Below are positions 23,543 through 32,870 of a stretch of 64,000 nt of DNA, piece after piece; position 1 is the stretch's first letter, and each line of letters opens with the position of its first letter. The translations under genes were made by a program, and so were the position numbers. Origin of the DNA: Gordius sp. MW1 (lineage: Eukaryota; Nematomorpha; Gordioida; Gordea; Gordiidae); contig OZ038533.1 of assembly GCA_964036665.1 (NCBI GenBank), forward strand, positions 19,588,575 through 19,652,574. The letters are read 5' to 3'. The notes below the pieces were generated by a model that did no database searches, was not told the origin of the DNA, and worked only from the letters and a program-made list of their open reading frames with translations.

Positions 23543-24766
23543 TCAAACGAGTAACTCTTGCAAAAAATCAATATTTAAGTTATTATCATTGATATAATCA
23601 GACTCAATGTGTTCTAAAAATATCTGATAATTTTCTTCAAATATTGATTCAATGCTTTGATTGGATTTATAATCATCATGGAAAAACAAATGATTGGTAT
23701 TGGAATTAGCATTGTGTGTTGCACAGTATAAGTGGTCTTGTAATTGTTTAGGTAAGGGTACAACACACTTTAGCTCGTGGTCCTAAAAATAAAATTAATA
23801 ATTAAATTATATCTGTACCTCAAAGGCCAGTAAAAGCTCATGCCTTTTATTTGTAGGAATATAAGGAGAATTAAAGGAAGTGTCTGAATATTCATCAAAG
23901 CCTGGTGAATCATTTTCATTTTTAATACCAATATTTCGGTTGATATAAATGGGATTAGTGATTGATGGGTTTGCAATGTTTTTGAGGCATGTGCTCCTGA
24001 TGACACTAGGCACATCATGATCATTAACATTGTCATAAAATAAAATGGATTCTTTCTCAAAATTTTGCTGTAGGTGTGTAATTTTGTCTTTCTCCTTTGC
24101 ATCAAATTTTCCCTCGGCAGGGGACAATTATCAGAAATCACTGCAGGATTTTTGAAGGATTGATGCAAATGGGTACTAGAATTATATTTATCTACAGCCA
24201 TTTCCTCCTGTGATACATTATTTTCACATGAAATAACATTATCCATTTGATACTCAATTTTTATAGGTGAATGGGGAGGAGATGGAAGGGAGCGATGTAT
24301 TAGCTCATTATAACTTATTTTAGTGTTTTCAGAATTAACTTCAATCTCCAAACCAGGTTGCATATCTGAACAAATAAGGAGATCAGATTCGGACAATATA
24401 TTATCATCCTATAAATTATATAATTTTATATTAATAAATTACCATACAACTATGTGATAATTGGCTTAACCTTTTTTGCAATTTTACGGTGGATAAAATT
24501 TGGTATAGTTTGTAATTCTCCTCAGCTAATGATTTTTTCTAACGGAATATACTTTATAAAGTAAAAGAACATACCTCATTTTCAAGAGCTAGCACCTTAT
24601 TCTCTAGATCCTTGATAAAATTTTTCTTCCTATCCCTAGCAATTTGTGCAGAAATTCTATTATTCATTTTCCTTAAGAAATTAGCGGTATCATAATTAAT
24701 ATACCTTCTCATTAGCTTTTCTTCGTAGGTTAAGCCACGACTGACCATTCTTTTTCTATTATCCAT
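23543..24766 (-). CDS. XBP1: XBP1 unfolded-protein-response bZIP factor
   Basis: Exons 24766-24705, 24671-24575, 24538-24443, 24408-23819, 23782-23543. Introns are only 33, 36, 34 and 36 nt. The first intron keeps frame and hides in an apparent open frame; removing it gives EEKLMRRKMNNRISAQIARD, the XBP1 basic region. Heptad leucines follow at residues 43, 50, 57 and 64, with V71. Exon 4 holds a further 26-nt non-GT-AG intron at 24115-24140. With it removed the protein is 352 aa (XBP1s) with an acidic C-terminal activation region ending NIDFLQELLV. With it retained the frame ends after 285 aa (XBP1u). XBP1s activates ER chaperone and lipid genes in the nucleus after IRE1 cuts the mRNA at the ER membrane. 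The zipper and splice-site geometry leave little doubt about identity. Confidence 0.93.
24115..24140 (-). promoter_or_regulatory. XBP1: IRE1-dependent 26-nt unconventional intron of XBP1
   Basis: On the minus strand two hairpins with 7-nt loops lie side by side. The 5' one has stem AAAUC/GAUUU and loop CUGCAGU. The 3' one has stem UCCC/GGGA and loop CUGCCGA. Both loops fit CNGCNGN, and cutting after the second G of each (24141|24140 and 24115|24114) releases exactly 26 nt, the length known for animal XBP1. Joining changes frame from ...NPAVISDN to ...NPAEGKFDAKEK. There is no GT-AG here, so the spliceosome is not expected to act on it. Confidence 0.93.
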
Positions 24767-26267
24767 TTACAATTAAATGTATATATATTTATGATAAGGA
24801 ATTGAATTTATATAAGCCTTGACGATGTTAAGCATACGTGTAAAAAATGTGTCAAACAAGACAATATTTCGCGTTAGAGAAATAATAGTTTTTATAAAAA
24901 ATAAAACATCAATTACGTGAAATCAGGGTTTCTTTCAGAAAAAATGCTCCTAGGGGGGGAGGTATTTTCAACTTCCGGGGGGGGGGGGGGGGTAAAAAAT
25001 TTTTAATTGCTAAACCATTTTGTATAATATTTACTGATTTTTATTAGTGATATAAGTGATATTTAAATAGATACATACACGCATAATCATTAAATAAATA
25101 CATGTAATATTTTACGGGCAAGTGTTCTTTTAAGAAAGTATGTTGTAAAGAGAACAGACAGAGCATAAAGCCCCACCTAAGGCTTCATCAAAAATTAGCC
25201 ATTTGCATTTAGATGTCCATGAAATCATAAATTTATATGATGGTTAAAGTTTTAAATTTTTTCCATGTTTTTCACTTTCAGAGACTAAGAAATTAGTAGA
25301 GCTACCAATACACTCATATTTATCGATATATATTAATAAAATAAAAACAACTTGCATAATTTTATTTACCAGCATTGTTATCATAAGAAAAAGAAGAGAC
25401 AGTTTTCCCCACTCCAGCAAAATTACAATTTTTATCTTGACCTAAAACATGAAAAAATATATAATACTTCTACATTAAAACCAAAATCTTTCTTGCCTCT
25501 TTCAGAGTTCATGTGAATGTCACTGCTGGAAGCAGAATAATATCTGCCTTTAACTTATCTATATTTAAAATATCTAATGCTTAAAAATGATTACCATAAT
25601 TTCCCATAGTAAGGGATAAAACAAGAGTTTTTTTAATTCAGTCCCATTTTACCTATTACAAACAAACATATTCATGTCTTATTTTATATAAACACAAATA
25701 CCCAAAAATAATTAAAATTATTCCAAATTAAATCATATTTACCATCTTTTTATTAGGTTTTTTCTTTTTACTAAAGTAGTGTAAGAGAGTACTTTTATAT
25801 TTACCAGACATCTGCAATTCAAAATAAGCATATTATATCAATAAAAAACAAACAATAAAATCTATTCTTTATAATAATTCTTTTTAAATTTATAAGTAAG
25901 ATAGTGATTTAATAATTCTAAAAGCATATATTTATGTTTATTTACCTATTGATATTTTATAATTAAAGATAATTTGTAACTTTCAAGATTGTAAATTAGG
26001 GTTCACAGATGTTAAAAAATGATGTCTATGAATGATTTCGACCTGATTTGTAAAAAAATTTAATTTCGCCAATTTTATATTTTTTTTATTGACAAATTAA
26101 AATATTTTATTGAATTTCAATTTTAGCCTTTTAATATAATTTATGACTTCATGATGAAACTTGAGTTCATGCTTCCTTCAATAAAAACTCTCCGGGGGGG
26201 GGGGTATTTGAAATTGCTAGGGGGAGGGGTACCCCCCCCCCCCCCCCCCTCCGGGCTCCCCCCTGAA
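24767..26267. other. XBP1 upstream region with homopolymer G/C tracts
   Basis: AT-rich DNA between XBP1 and the retroelement array. Long G runs occur at about 24977-24992 and 26195-26206. A run of 19 C occurs around 26231-26249, ending directly at the left edge of the array. A weak coding-like block on the minus strand (25300-25811) is listed separately. The XBP1 promoter should lie in the first few hundred bases; no clear ERSE-type element was found. Confidence 0.5.
25290..25811 (-). CDS. Possible small or decayed gene, unidentified
   Basis: ATG at 25811 opens MSGKYKSTLLHYFSKKKKPN, followed by a GTAAAT donor at 25742. Further along the minus strand, a block framed by TTTTAG| and CTG|GTAAAT (about 25441-25372) reads CNFAGVGKTVSSFSYDNNA. 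A third block (about 25325-25265) reads CIGSSTNFLVSESEKHGKN. The middle exon phases do not join cleanly, so this may be a pseudogene or a mistaken reading. The STLLHYF start resembles N-termini of some transposase-derived zinc-finger proteins, but that is only a resemblance. Confidence 0.2.
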
Positions 26268-26319
26268 TTTTGCGTTTTGCTTTACGTGCCGTAACGCCCA
26301 TACCCATAATTTTTACCCT

Positions 26320-27156
26320 ATGGCCTACCATCTACGTTCTATAACTACCACCTCTGTCGCCACGACAGCCCCCACTTTTACAACGTCCAACCCTACCCTA
26401 GAACCCCCCTTCAGTGAGGTGCGAGACGACGAAGAAGACTCCCACCTTGACTCCACGGGGGCATCCAATTTCTTGGACGCCACCAAGGACGACCCGGGCA
26501 CGCCACTAGCATCCAATACAGTGGAATGGATTGCGAAAGAGCTAAAGTCAATAAGGAATGATGTAATATCCTTACGACGAGCAAAAGAGCAAGAATCGCG
26601 GAGCAAAAGTACCAGTAATGCTCCGACATGGGCCCCCCCATACATTCCCCCCTTGTTACAACCACCAATCTTTAACCCACCACGTCAATTACCGACAATA
26701 TCAACTCAATACAGCCCAAACACTTTTACCCTTACTCATGATGAGTTGAACGCAATCATCACTAGAGAGGTGGAAAAGAAAGTCTCGGGAATCGAACAGA
26801 CAGGCACTGACCTACTTAAACAAAGACTTAAAGGCCTCAAGGAAGCCGACGAGAAAAACAAAACCATCCCATTGTACCAAAAACACGAGATAGATTTCCT
26901 CCTGGAATTAGGAGAGGTATGGGATGATCAAACCAAAGCCACGGATGTGTTCTCCGAAAGAATAAAAACAATAGCCATGGCAACATACTACGGATGGCAG
27001 GTGGTGACTGGTAAAACCAAGGATTGGGCAGTAAAAAATGGATTCGGACAAATGGGGGAGCAAATTAATTCTTTTCGTCCGAATTATCAACAGCCTATGC
27101 CAAGGAAGGCGCCTTTCAACAGAAAGAAAGGGGCGCCTGAGGCTAGGAAGGACTGA
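26320..27156 (+). CDS. Array unit 1 ORF1, Gag/core-like protein
   Basis: 278 aa. Residues 1-60 are Thr/Ser-rich then acidic. Residues 68-96 (VEWIAKELKSIRNDVISLRR and beyond) are predicted coiled coil. Residues 102-124 are Pro-rich. Residues 135-240 look alpha-helical, and 253-278 form a basic, Pro-rich tail (RPNYQQPMPRKAPFNRKKG). There is no zinc knuckle. The position before the polymerase and the basic tail suggest a nucleocapsid-type role; this is inference, since I recognise no family. ATG 26320 is preferred over a TTG 57 bases upstream seen in later units. The last 119 nt overlap ORF2 in the +1 frame. Confidence 0.75.
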   Translation: MAYHLRSITTTSVATTAPTFTTSNPTLEPPFSEVRDDEEDSHLDSTGASNFLDATKDDPGTPLASNTVEWIAKELKSIRNDVISLRRAKEQESRSKSTSNAPTWAPPYIPPLLQPPIFNPPRQLPTISTQYSPNTFTLTHDELNAIITREVEKKVSGIEQTGTDLLKQRLKGLKEADEKNKTIPLYQKHEIDFLLELGEVWDDQTKATDVFSERIKTIAMATYYGWQVVTGKTKDWAVKNGFGQMGEQINSFRPNYQQPMPRKAPFNRKKGAPEARKD

Positions 27157-29014
27157 GCGACGTATCGTGCGGACGGCGGCGGCGACCCTCGGCAGCGGTG
27201 ATAACCCGCCGAGCATCAATGGGGGACGGACCGCTCCAACATGGCTAAATAACTATATTCAATTAGCCCGGAGCATCGCTATCAACTCTGTCTCCCTTGA
27301 TGATGGACCGGATGAAGGGACCCCTCCACTGGATCACCCTTCTACGTCGCCGCCTGAGCACGCTGAGGTGCCGGAATTCCTCAATGGCCCCCTTCATGAT
27401 ATCGGATTAGATAGCGAGCCGATCCCCACCATTAACGAGCCCTCTAATATCCCCAACTTCCCCGCTTTCTGGGACATCAGTGATGGTAATCGAATCCCCT
27501 TCTCATCACCCCTGGATTTAGCTGCAACATTATTACGGCCCCATCACTCCCAATCCCTTTTCACATTCAATGTCGCTACCAAAGGGTTTAAACCCAAAAT
27601 AAGTAGGCGAGCCCTCGCCAATAACAATTGGCAATACCTTGTCCCCAGGTATGTTAGGCCAATTCCTCGCGTCCACAGGAACCTGGTGGCACAGGTTACC
27701 AACTCACATATCGTTAGACGCAATACCAACACAATCCCATCCCCTATGTACTTTATACCCAAAAGCGATGGGTCCCCACGTATGATCGCGGATCTTTCAA
27801 TTATCTCCAAAAACTTTGTATCATACCCCTTTTCACTTCGATCTATCCCCTTGATTGCAAAACCTTTAGCAGAAGCCAATTACGCTTGCAAGATAGATAT
27901 GAAAAGTGCGTTCTTTGCCATACAACTTGACCCATCAATTTCACACCTGTTCGGCTTTAAGTCCGGAAGACACAAATACTCATACAAAGTCCTCCCAATG
28001 GGGGCGTCCTTTTCACCTTACGTGTTACAACAGATTATGCTAGACTTATGCGAGAAGTCAGTAACGACTTGCCGATATAACGTATACCTTGATGATATAT
28101 TAATTTACGGCACCACAGTGGAAGAAGTACGCAGTAACACCAAATCCTTCCTGAGATTAGCACGGAAATGGAATCTTTCGATCAATGTAATGAAATCTGA
28201 AACCACACCCCAGCGAATGCTCAACTACCTCGGGATTTACATTAACCTGATTCAGCATCAATTATCGATCAATGCAAAGTTCTTAAGAAAAATCGATGCG
28301 GCTATCATGATCATCTCACATTTCATCACAACAAACAAAAAACCACACCCGATAGTAGCGCAAACATGCCTAGGAATACTTACACATTACACTTACATGG
28401 TGACTGGATGGACTAAGTTCTTTTCCCCAGCATACAACATCTGTCTCGGGGCAACAAATATACCATTCAATACAAGACTCCTGGTACAAAAAATGGTAAC
28501 TCTCAAGACCTTAATGAACCACCCGTTACCAATGGTGACCACTTATGACAGTGATGCGTACGGTGACGCATCCACCAGCCACATTGGCATATACTTTATG
28601 GCTGAATTCATGTCAGTAACAATCGCTGACGCTTTGGCAATGTTTAAATGTCAAAACTACATACCAACAATCAACTTGTTAGAATTACTCGCTATACCTA
28701 TAGCGTACCTCAGGGTATTAGTAGAATATCCCAATATGACGCCTACAATTTACACCGATTCAAAAACCGCCTTTTATATTTTCAAAAAAGGGTCGGCACA
28801 CGCACCACACCTGGAAGGTGCGTTTACCAAAATAGCACTATGTATAGGTATACATCACGTACTAAAAATAAAAAATGGGCTGAAATGGGTGCCCACAGAT
28901 CAAAACATGGCCGACCTACCATCACGAGAATTCTTCAATGATGAATACATGGTCGACCTAATAACACAGAAATGCACACCCGAAGTTATCGTCCCCGACG
29001 AATCCTACCAATAA
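27038..29014 (+). CDS. Array unit 1 ORF2, reverse transcriptase-RNase H
   Basis: 658 aa. Residues 1-200 are an unassigned N-terminal part. RT motifs: PKSDGSPRMIADLS (241-254), motif A IDMKSAFF with D287, motif B LPMGASFSP (319-327), motif C YLDD (350-353), motif E YLGI (397-400). RNase H: D510 (GDAS), E549 (NLLEL), D574 (YTDSK) and D626 (MADLPSR). All catalytic acidic residues expected for both activities are visible. No protease or integrase follows. ATG 27038 is in a favourable context (A at -3, G at +4) inside ORF1, so expression by re-initiation, leaky scanning or +1 frameshift are all possible. The stop overlaps AATAAA, a likely poly(A) signal. Confidence 0.88.
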   Translation: MDSDKWGSKLILFVRIINSLCQGRRLSTERKGRLRLGRTERRIVRTAAATLGSGDNPPSINGGRTAPTWLNNYIQLARSIAINSVSLDDGPDEGTPPLDHPSTSPPEHAEVPEFLNGPLHDIGLDSEPIPTINEPSNIPNFPAFWDISDGNRIPFSSPLDLAATLLRPHHSQSLFTFNVATKGFKPKISRRALANNNWQYLVPRYVRPIPRVHRNLVAQVTNSHIVRRNTNTIPSPMYFIPKSDGSPRMIADLSIISKNFVSYPFSLRSIPLIAKPLAEANYACKIDMKSAFFAIQLDPSISHLFGFKSGRHKYSYKVLPMGASFSPYVLQQIMLDLCEKSVTTCRYNVYLDDILIYGTTVEEVRSNTKSFLRLARKWNLSINVMKSETTPQRMLNYLGIYINLIQHQLSINAKFLRKIDAAIMIISHFITTNKKPHPIVAQTCLGILTHYTYMVTGWTKFFSPAYNICLGATNIPFNTRLLVQKMVTLKTLMNHPLPMVTTYDSDAYGDASTSHIGIYFMAEFMSVTIADALAMFKCQNYIPTINLLELLAIPIAYLRVLVEYPNMTPTIYTDSKTAFYIFKKGSAHAPHLEGAFTKIALCIGIHHVLKIKNGLKWVPTDQNMADLPSREFFNDEYMVDLITQKCTPEVIVPDESYQ

Positions 29015-29176
29015 ATGAAAATTACACTTAGAACTACAACCGATTTGCTAAAGCTTAAAGACCGTAACTTAGTCTAAGAATCTTACTATAATTCAAGACT
29101 AGTAATTTACTAATTATTCTTGTCTTTTGCGTTTTGCTTTACGTGCCGTAACGCCCATACCCATAATTTTTACCCT
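29015..29176 (+). promoter_or_regulatory. Inter-unit non-coding region (repeated in every unit)
   Basis: The only non-coding DNA of the element, about 160 bp. The preceding stop codon lies in CAATAAATG, giving a poly(A) signal. Further on are 'cttactataattc' (TATA-like) and then the unit start. If transcription starts here and ends at the next AATAAA, the RNA would span one unit. Equivalent regions are at 31872-32033, 34729-34890 and 37586-37747, and in inverted orientation at 41238-41393. The promoter role is inferred from position and AT-rich motif only. Confidence 0.45.
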
Positions 29177-30013
29177 ATGGCCTACCATCTACGTTCTATA
29201 ACTACCACCTCTGTCGCCACGACAGCCCCCACTTTTACAACGTCCAACCCTACCCTAGAACCCCCCTTCAGTGAGGTGCGAGACGACGAAGAAGACTCCC
29301 ACCTTGACTCCACGGGGGCATCCAATTTCTTGGACGCCACCAAGGACGACCCGGGCACGCCACTAGCATCCAATACAGTGGAATGGATTGCGAAAGAGCT
29401 AAAGTCAATAAGGAATGATGTAATATCCTTACGACGAGCAAAAGAGCAAGAATCGCGGAGCAAAAGTACCAGTAATGCTCCGACATGGGCCCCCCCATAC
29501 ATTCCCCCCTTGTTACAACCACCAATCTTTAACCCACCACGTCAATTACCGACAATATCAACTCAATACAGCCCAAACACTTTTACCCTTACTCATGATG
29601 AGTTGAACGCAATCATCACTAGAGAGGTGGAAAAGAAAGTCTCGGGAATCGAACAGACAGGCACTGACCTACTTAAACAAAGACTTAAAGGCCTCAAGGA
29701 AGCCGACGAGAAAAACAAAACCATCCCATTGTACCAAAAACACGAGATAGATTTCCTCCTGGAATTAGGAGAGGTATGGGATGATCAAACCAAAGCCACG
29801 GATGTGTTCTCCGAAAGAATAAAAACAATAGCCATGGCAACATACTACGGATGGCAGGTGGTGACTGGTAAAACCAAGGATTGGGCAGTAAAAAATGGAT
29901 TCGGACAAATGGGGGAGCAAATTAATTCTTTTCGTCCGAATTATCAACAGCCTATGCCAAGGAAGGCGCCTTTCAACAGAAAGAAAGGGGCGCCTGAGGC
30001 TAGGAAGGACTGA
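29177..30013 (+). CDS. Array unit 2 ORF1, Gag/core-like protein
   Basis: Identical in translation to ORF1 of unit 1 (278 aa, E213). In this and later units the frame is also open upstream to a TTG at 29120. That adds MSFAFCFTCRNAHTHNFYP only if a non-AUG start is used, which I consider unlikely. Confidence 0.75.
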   Translation: MAYHLRSITTTSVATTAPTFTTSNPTLEPPFSEVRDDEEDSHLDSTGASNFLDATKDDPGTPLASNTVEWIAKELKSIRNDVISLRRAKEQESRSKSTSNAPTWAPPYIPPLLQPPIFNPPRQLPTISTQYSPNTFTLTHDELNAIITREVEKKVSGIEQTGTDLLKQRLKGLKEADEKNKTIPLYQKHEIDFLLELGEVWDDQTKATDVFSERIKTIAMATYYGWQVVTGKTKDWAVKNGFGQMGEQINSFRPNYQQPMPRKAPFNRKKGAPEARKD

Positions 30014-31871
30014 GCGACGTATCGTGCGGACGGCGGCGGCGACCCTCGGCAGCGGTGATAACCCGCCGAGCATCAATGGGGGACGGACCGCTCCAACATG
30101 GCTAAATAACTATATTCAATTAGCCCGGAGCATCGCTATCAACTCTGTCTCCCTTGATGATGGACCGGATGAAGGGACCCCTCCACTGGATCACCCTTCT
30201 ACGTCGCCGCCTGAGCACGCTGAGGTGCCGGAATTCCTCAATGGCCCCCTTCATGATATCGGATTAGATAGCGAGCCGATCCCCACCATTAACGAGCCCT
30301 CTAATATCCCCAACTTCCCCGCTTTCTGGGACATCAGTGATGGTAATCGAATCCCCTTCTCATCACCCCTGGATTTAGCTGCAACATTATTACGGCCCCA
30401 TCACTCCCAATCCCTTTTCACATTCAATGTCGCTACCAAAGGGTTTAAACCCAAAATAAGTAGGCGAGCCCTCGCCAATAACAATTGGCAATACCTTGTC
30501 CCCAGGTATGTTAGGCCAATTCCTCGCGTCCACAGGAACCTGGTGGCACAGGTTACCAACTCACATATCGTTAGACGCAATACCAACACAATCCCATCCC
30601 CTATGTACTTTATACCCAAAAGCGATGGGTCCCCACGTATGATCGCGGATCTTTCAATTATCTCCAAAAACTTTGTATCATACCCCTTTTCACTTCGATC
30701 TATCCCCTTGATTGCAAAACCTTTAGCAGAAGCCAATTACGCTTGCAAGATAGATATGAAAAGTGCGTTCTTTGCCATACAACTTGACCCATCAATTTCA
30801 CACCTGTTCGGCTTTAAGTCCGGAAGACACAAATACTCATACAAAGTCCTCCCAATGGGGGCGTCCTTTTCACCTTACGTGTTACAACAGATTATGCTAG
30901 ACTTATGCGAGAAGTCAGTAACGACTTGCCGATATAACGTATACCTTGATGATATATTAATTTACGGCACCACAGTGGAAGAAGTACGCAGTAACACCAA
31001 ATCCTTCCTGAGATTAGCACGGAAATGGAATCTTTCGATCAATGTAATGAAATCTGAAACCACACCCCAGCGAATGCTCAACTACCTCGGGATTTACATT
31101 AACCTGATTCAGCATCAATTATCGATCAATGCAAAGTTCTTAAGAAAAATCGATGCGGCTATCATGATCATCTCACATTTCATCACAACAAACAAAAAAC
31201 CACACCCGATAGTAGCGCAAACATGCCTAGGAATACTTACACATTACACTTACATGGTGACTGGATGGACTAAGTTCTTTTCCCCAGCATACAACATCTG
31301 TCTCGGGGCAACAAATATACCATTCAATACAAGACTCATGGTACAAAAAATGGTAACTCTCAAGACCTTAATGAACCACCCGTTACCAATGGTGACCACT
31401 TATGACAGTGATGCGTACGGTGACGCATCCACCAGCCACATTGGCATATACTTTATGGCTGAATTCATGTCAGTAACAATCGCTGACGCTTTGGCAATGT
31501 TTAAATGTCAAAACTACATACCAACAATCAACTTGTTAGAATTACTCGCTATACCTATAGCGTACCTCAGGGTATTAGTAGAATATCCCAATATGACGCC
31601 TACAATTTACACCGATTCAAAAACCGCCTTTTATATTTTCAAAAAAGGGTCGGCACACGCACCACACCTGGAAGGTGCGTTTACCAAAATAGCACTATGT
31701 ATAGGTATACATCACGTACTAAAAATAAAAAATGGGCTGAAATGGGTGCCCACAGATCAAAACATGGCCGACCTACCATCACGAGAATTCTTCAATGATG
31801 AATACATGGTCGACCTAATAACACAGAAATGCACACCCGAAGTTATCGTCCCCGACGAATCCTACCAATAA
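29895..31871 (+). CDS. Array unit 2 ORF2, reverse transcriptase-RNase H
   Basis: 658 aa, intact, with all RT and RNase H catalytic residues as in unit 1. One replacement, L481M, results from a C-to-A change at 31338 between the RT and RNase H domains, and is unlikely to affect function. Confidence 0.85.
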   Translation: MDSDKWGSKLILFVRIINSLCQGRRLSTERKGRLRLGRTERRIVRTAAATLGSGDNPPSINGGRTAPTWLNNYIQLARSIAINSVSLDDGPDEGTPPLDHPSTSPPEHAEVPEFLNGPLHDIGLDSEPIPTINEPSNIPNFPAFWDISDGNRIPFSSPLDLAATLLRPHHSQSLFTFNVATKGFKPKISRRALANNNWQYLVPRYVRPIPRVHRNLVAQVTNSHIVRRNTNTIPSPMYFIPKSDGSPRMIADLSIISKNFVSYPFSLRSIPLIAKPLAEANYACKIDMKSAFFAIQLDPSISHLFGFKSGRHKYSYKVLPMGASFSPYVLQQIMLDLCEKSVTTCRYNVYLDDILIYGTTVEEVRSNTKSFLRLARKWNLSINVMKSETTPQRMLNYLGIYINLIQHQLSINAKFLRKIDAAIMIISHFITTNKKPHPIVAQTCLGILTHYTYMVTGWTKFFSPAYNICLGATNIPFNTRLMVQKMVTLKTLMNHPLPMVTTYDSDAYGDASTSHIGIYFMAEFMSVTIADALAMFKCQNYIPTINLLELLAIPIAYLRVLVEYPNMTPTIYTDSKTAFYIFKKGSAHAPHLEGAFTKIALCIGIHHVLKIKNGLKWVPTDQNMADLPSREFFNDEYMVDLITQKCTPEVIVPDESYQ

Positions 31872-32033
31872 ATGAAAATTACACTTAGAACTACAACCGA
31901 TTTGCTAAAGCTTAAAGACCGTAACTTAGTCTAAGAATCTTACTATAATTCAAGACTAGTAATTTACTAATTATTCTTGTCTTTTGCGTTTTGCTTTACG
32001 TGCCGTAACGCCCATACCCATAATTTTTACCCT

Positions 32034-32870
32034 ATGGCCTACCATCTACGTTCTATAACTACCACCTCTGTCGCCACGACAGCCCCCACTTTTACAACGT
32101 CCAACCCTACCCTAGAACCCCCCTTCAGTGAGGTGCGAGACGACGAAGAAGACTCCCACCTTGACTCCACGGGGGCATCCAATTTCTTGGACGCCACCAA
32201 GGACGACCCGGGCACGCCACTAGCATCCAATACAGTGGAATGGATTGCGAAAGAGCTAAAGTCAATAAGGAATGATGTAATATCCTTACGACGAGCAAAA
32301 GAGCAAGAATCGCGGAGCAAAAGTACCAGTAATGCTCCGACATGGGCCCCCCCATACATTCCCCCCTTGTTACAACCACCAATCTTTAACCCACCACGTC
32401 AATTACCGACAATATCAACTCAATACAGCCCAAACACTTTTACCCTTACTCATGATGAGTTGAACGCAATCATCACTAGAGAGGTGGAAAAGAAAGTCTC
32501 GGGAATCGAACAGACAGGCACTGACCTACTTAAACAAAGACTTAAAGGCCTCAAGGAAGCCGACGAGAAAAACAAAACCATCCCATTGTACCAAAAACAC
32601 GAGATAGATTTCCTCCTGGAATTAGGAGAGGTATGGGATGATCAAACCAAAGCCACGGATGTGTTCTCCGAAAGAATAAAAACAATAGCCATGGCAACAT
32701 ACTACGGATGGCAGGTGGTGACTGGTAAAACCAAGGATTGGGCAGTAAAAAATGGATTCGGACAAATGGGGGAGCAAATTAATTCTTTTCGTCCGAATTA
32801 TCAACAGCCTATGCCAAGGAAGGCGCCTTTCAACAGAAAGAAAGGGGCGCCTGAGGCTAGGAAGGACTGA
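32034..32870 (+). CDS. Array unit 3 ORF1, Gag/core-like protein
   Basis: 278 aa, same translation as units 1 and 2 (E213 form). It overlaps ORF2 of the same unit by 119 nt. Confidence 0.75.
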   Translation: MAYHLRSITTTSVATTAPTFTTSNPTLEPPFSEVRDDEEDSHLDSTGASNFLDATKDDPGTPLASNTVEWIAKELKSIRNDVISLRRAKEQESRSKSTSNAPTWAPPYIPPLLQPPIFNPPRQLPTISTQYSPNTFTLTHDELNAIITREVEKKVSGIEQTGTDLLKQRLKGLKEADEKNKTIPLYQKHEIDFLLELGEVWDDQTKATDVFSERIKTIAMATYYGWQVVTGKTKDWAVKNGFGQMGEQINSFRPNYQQPMPRKAPFNRKKGAPEARKD

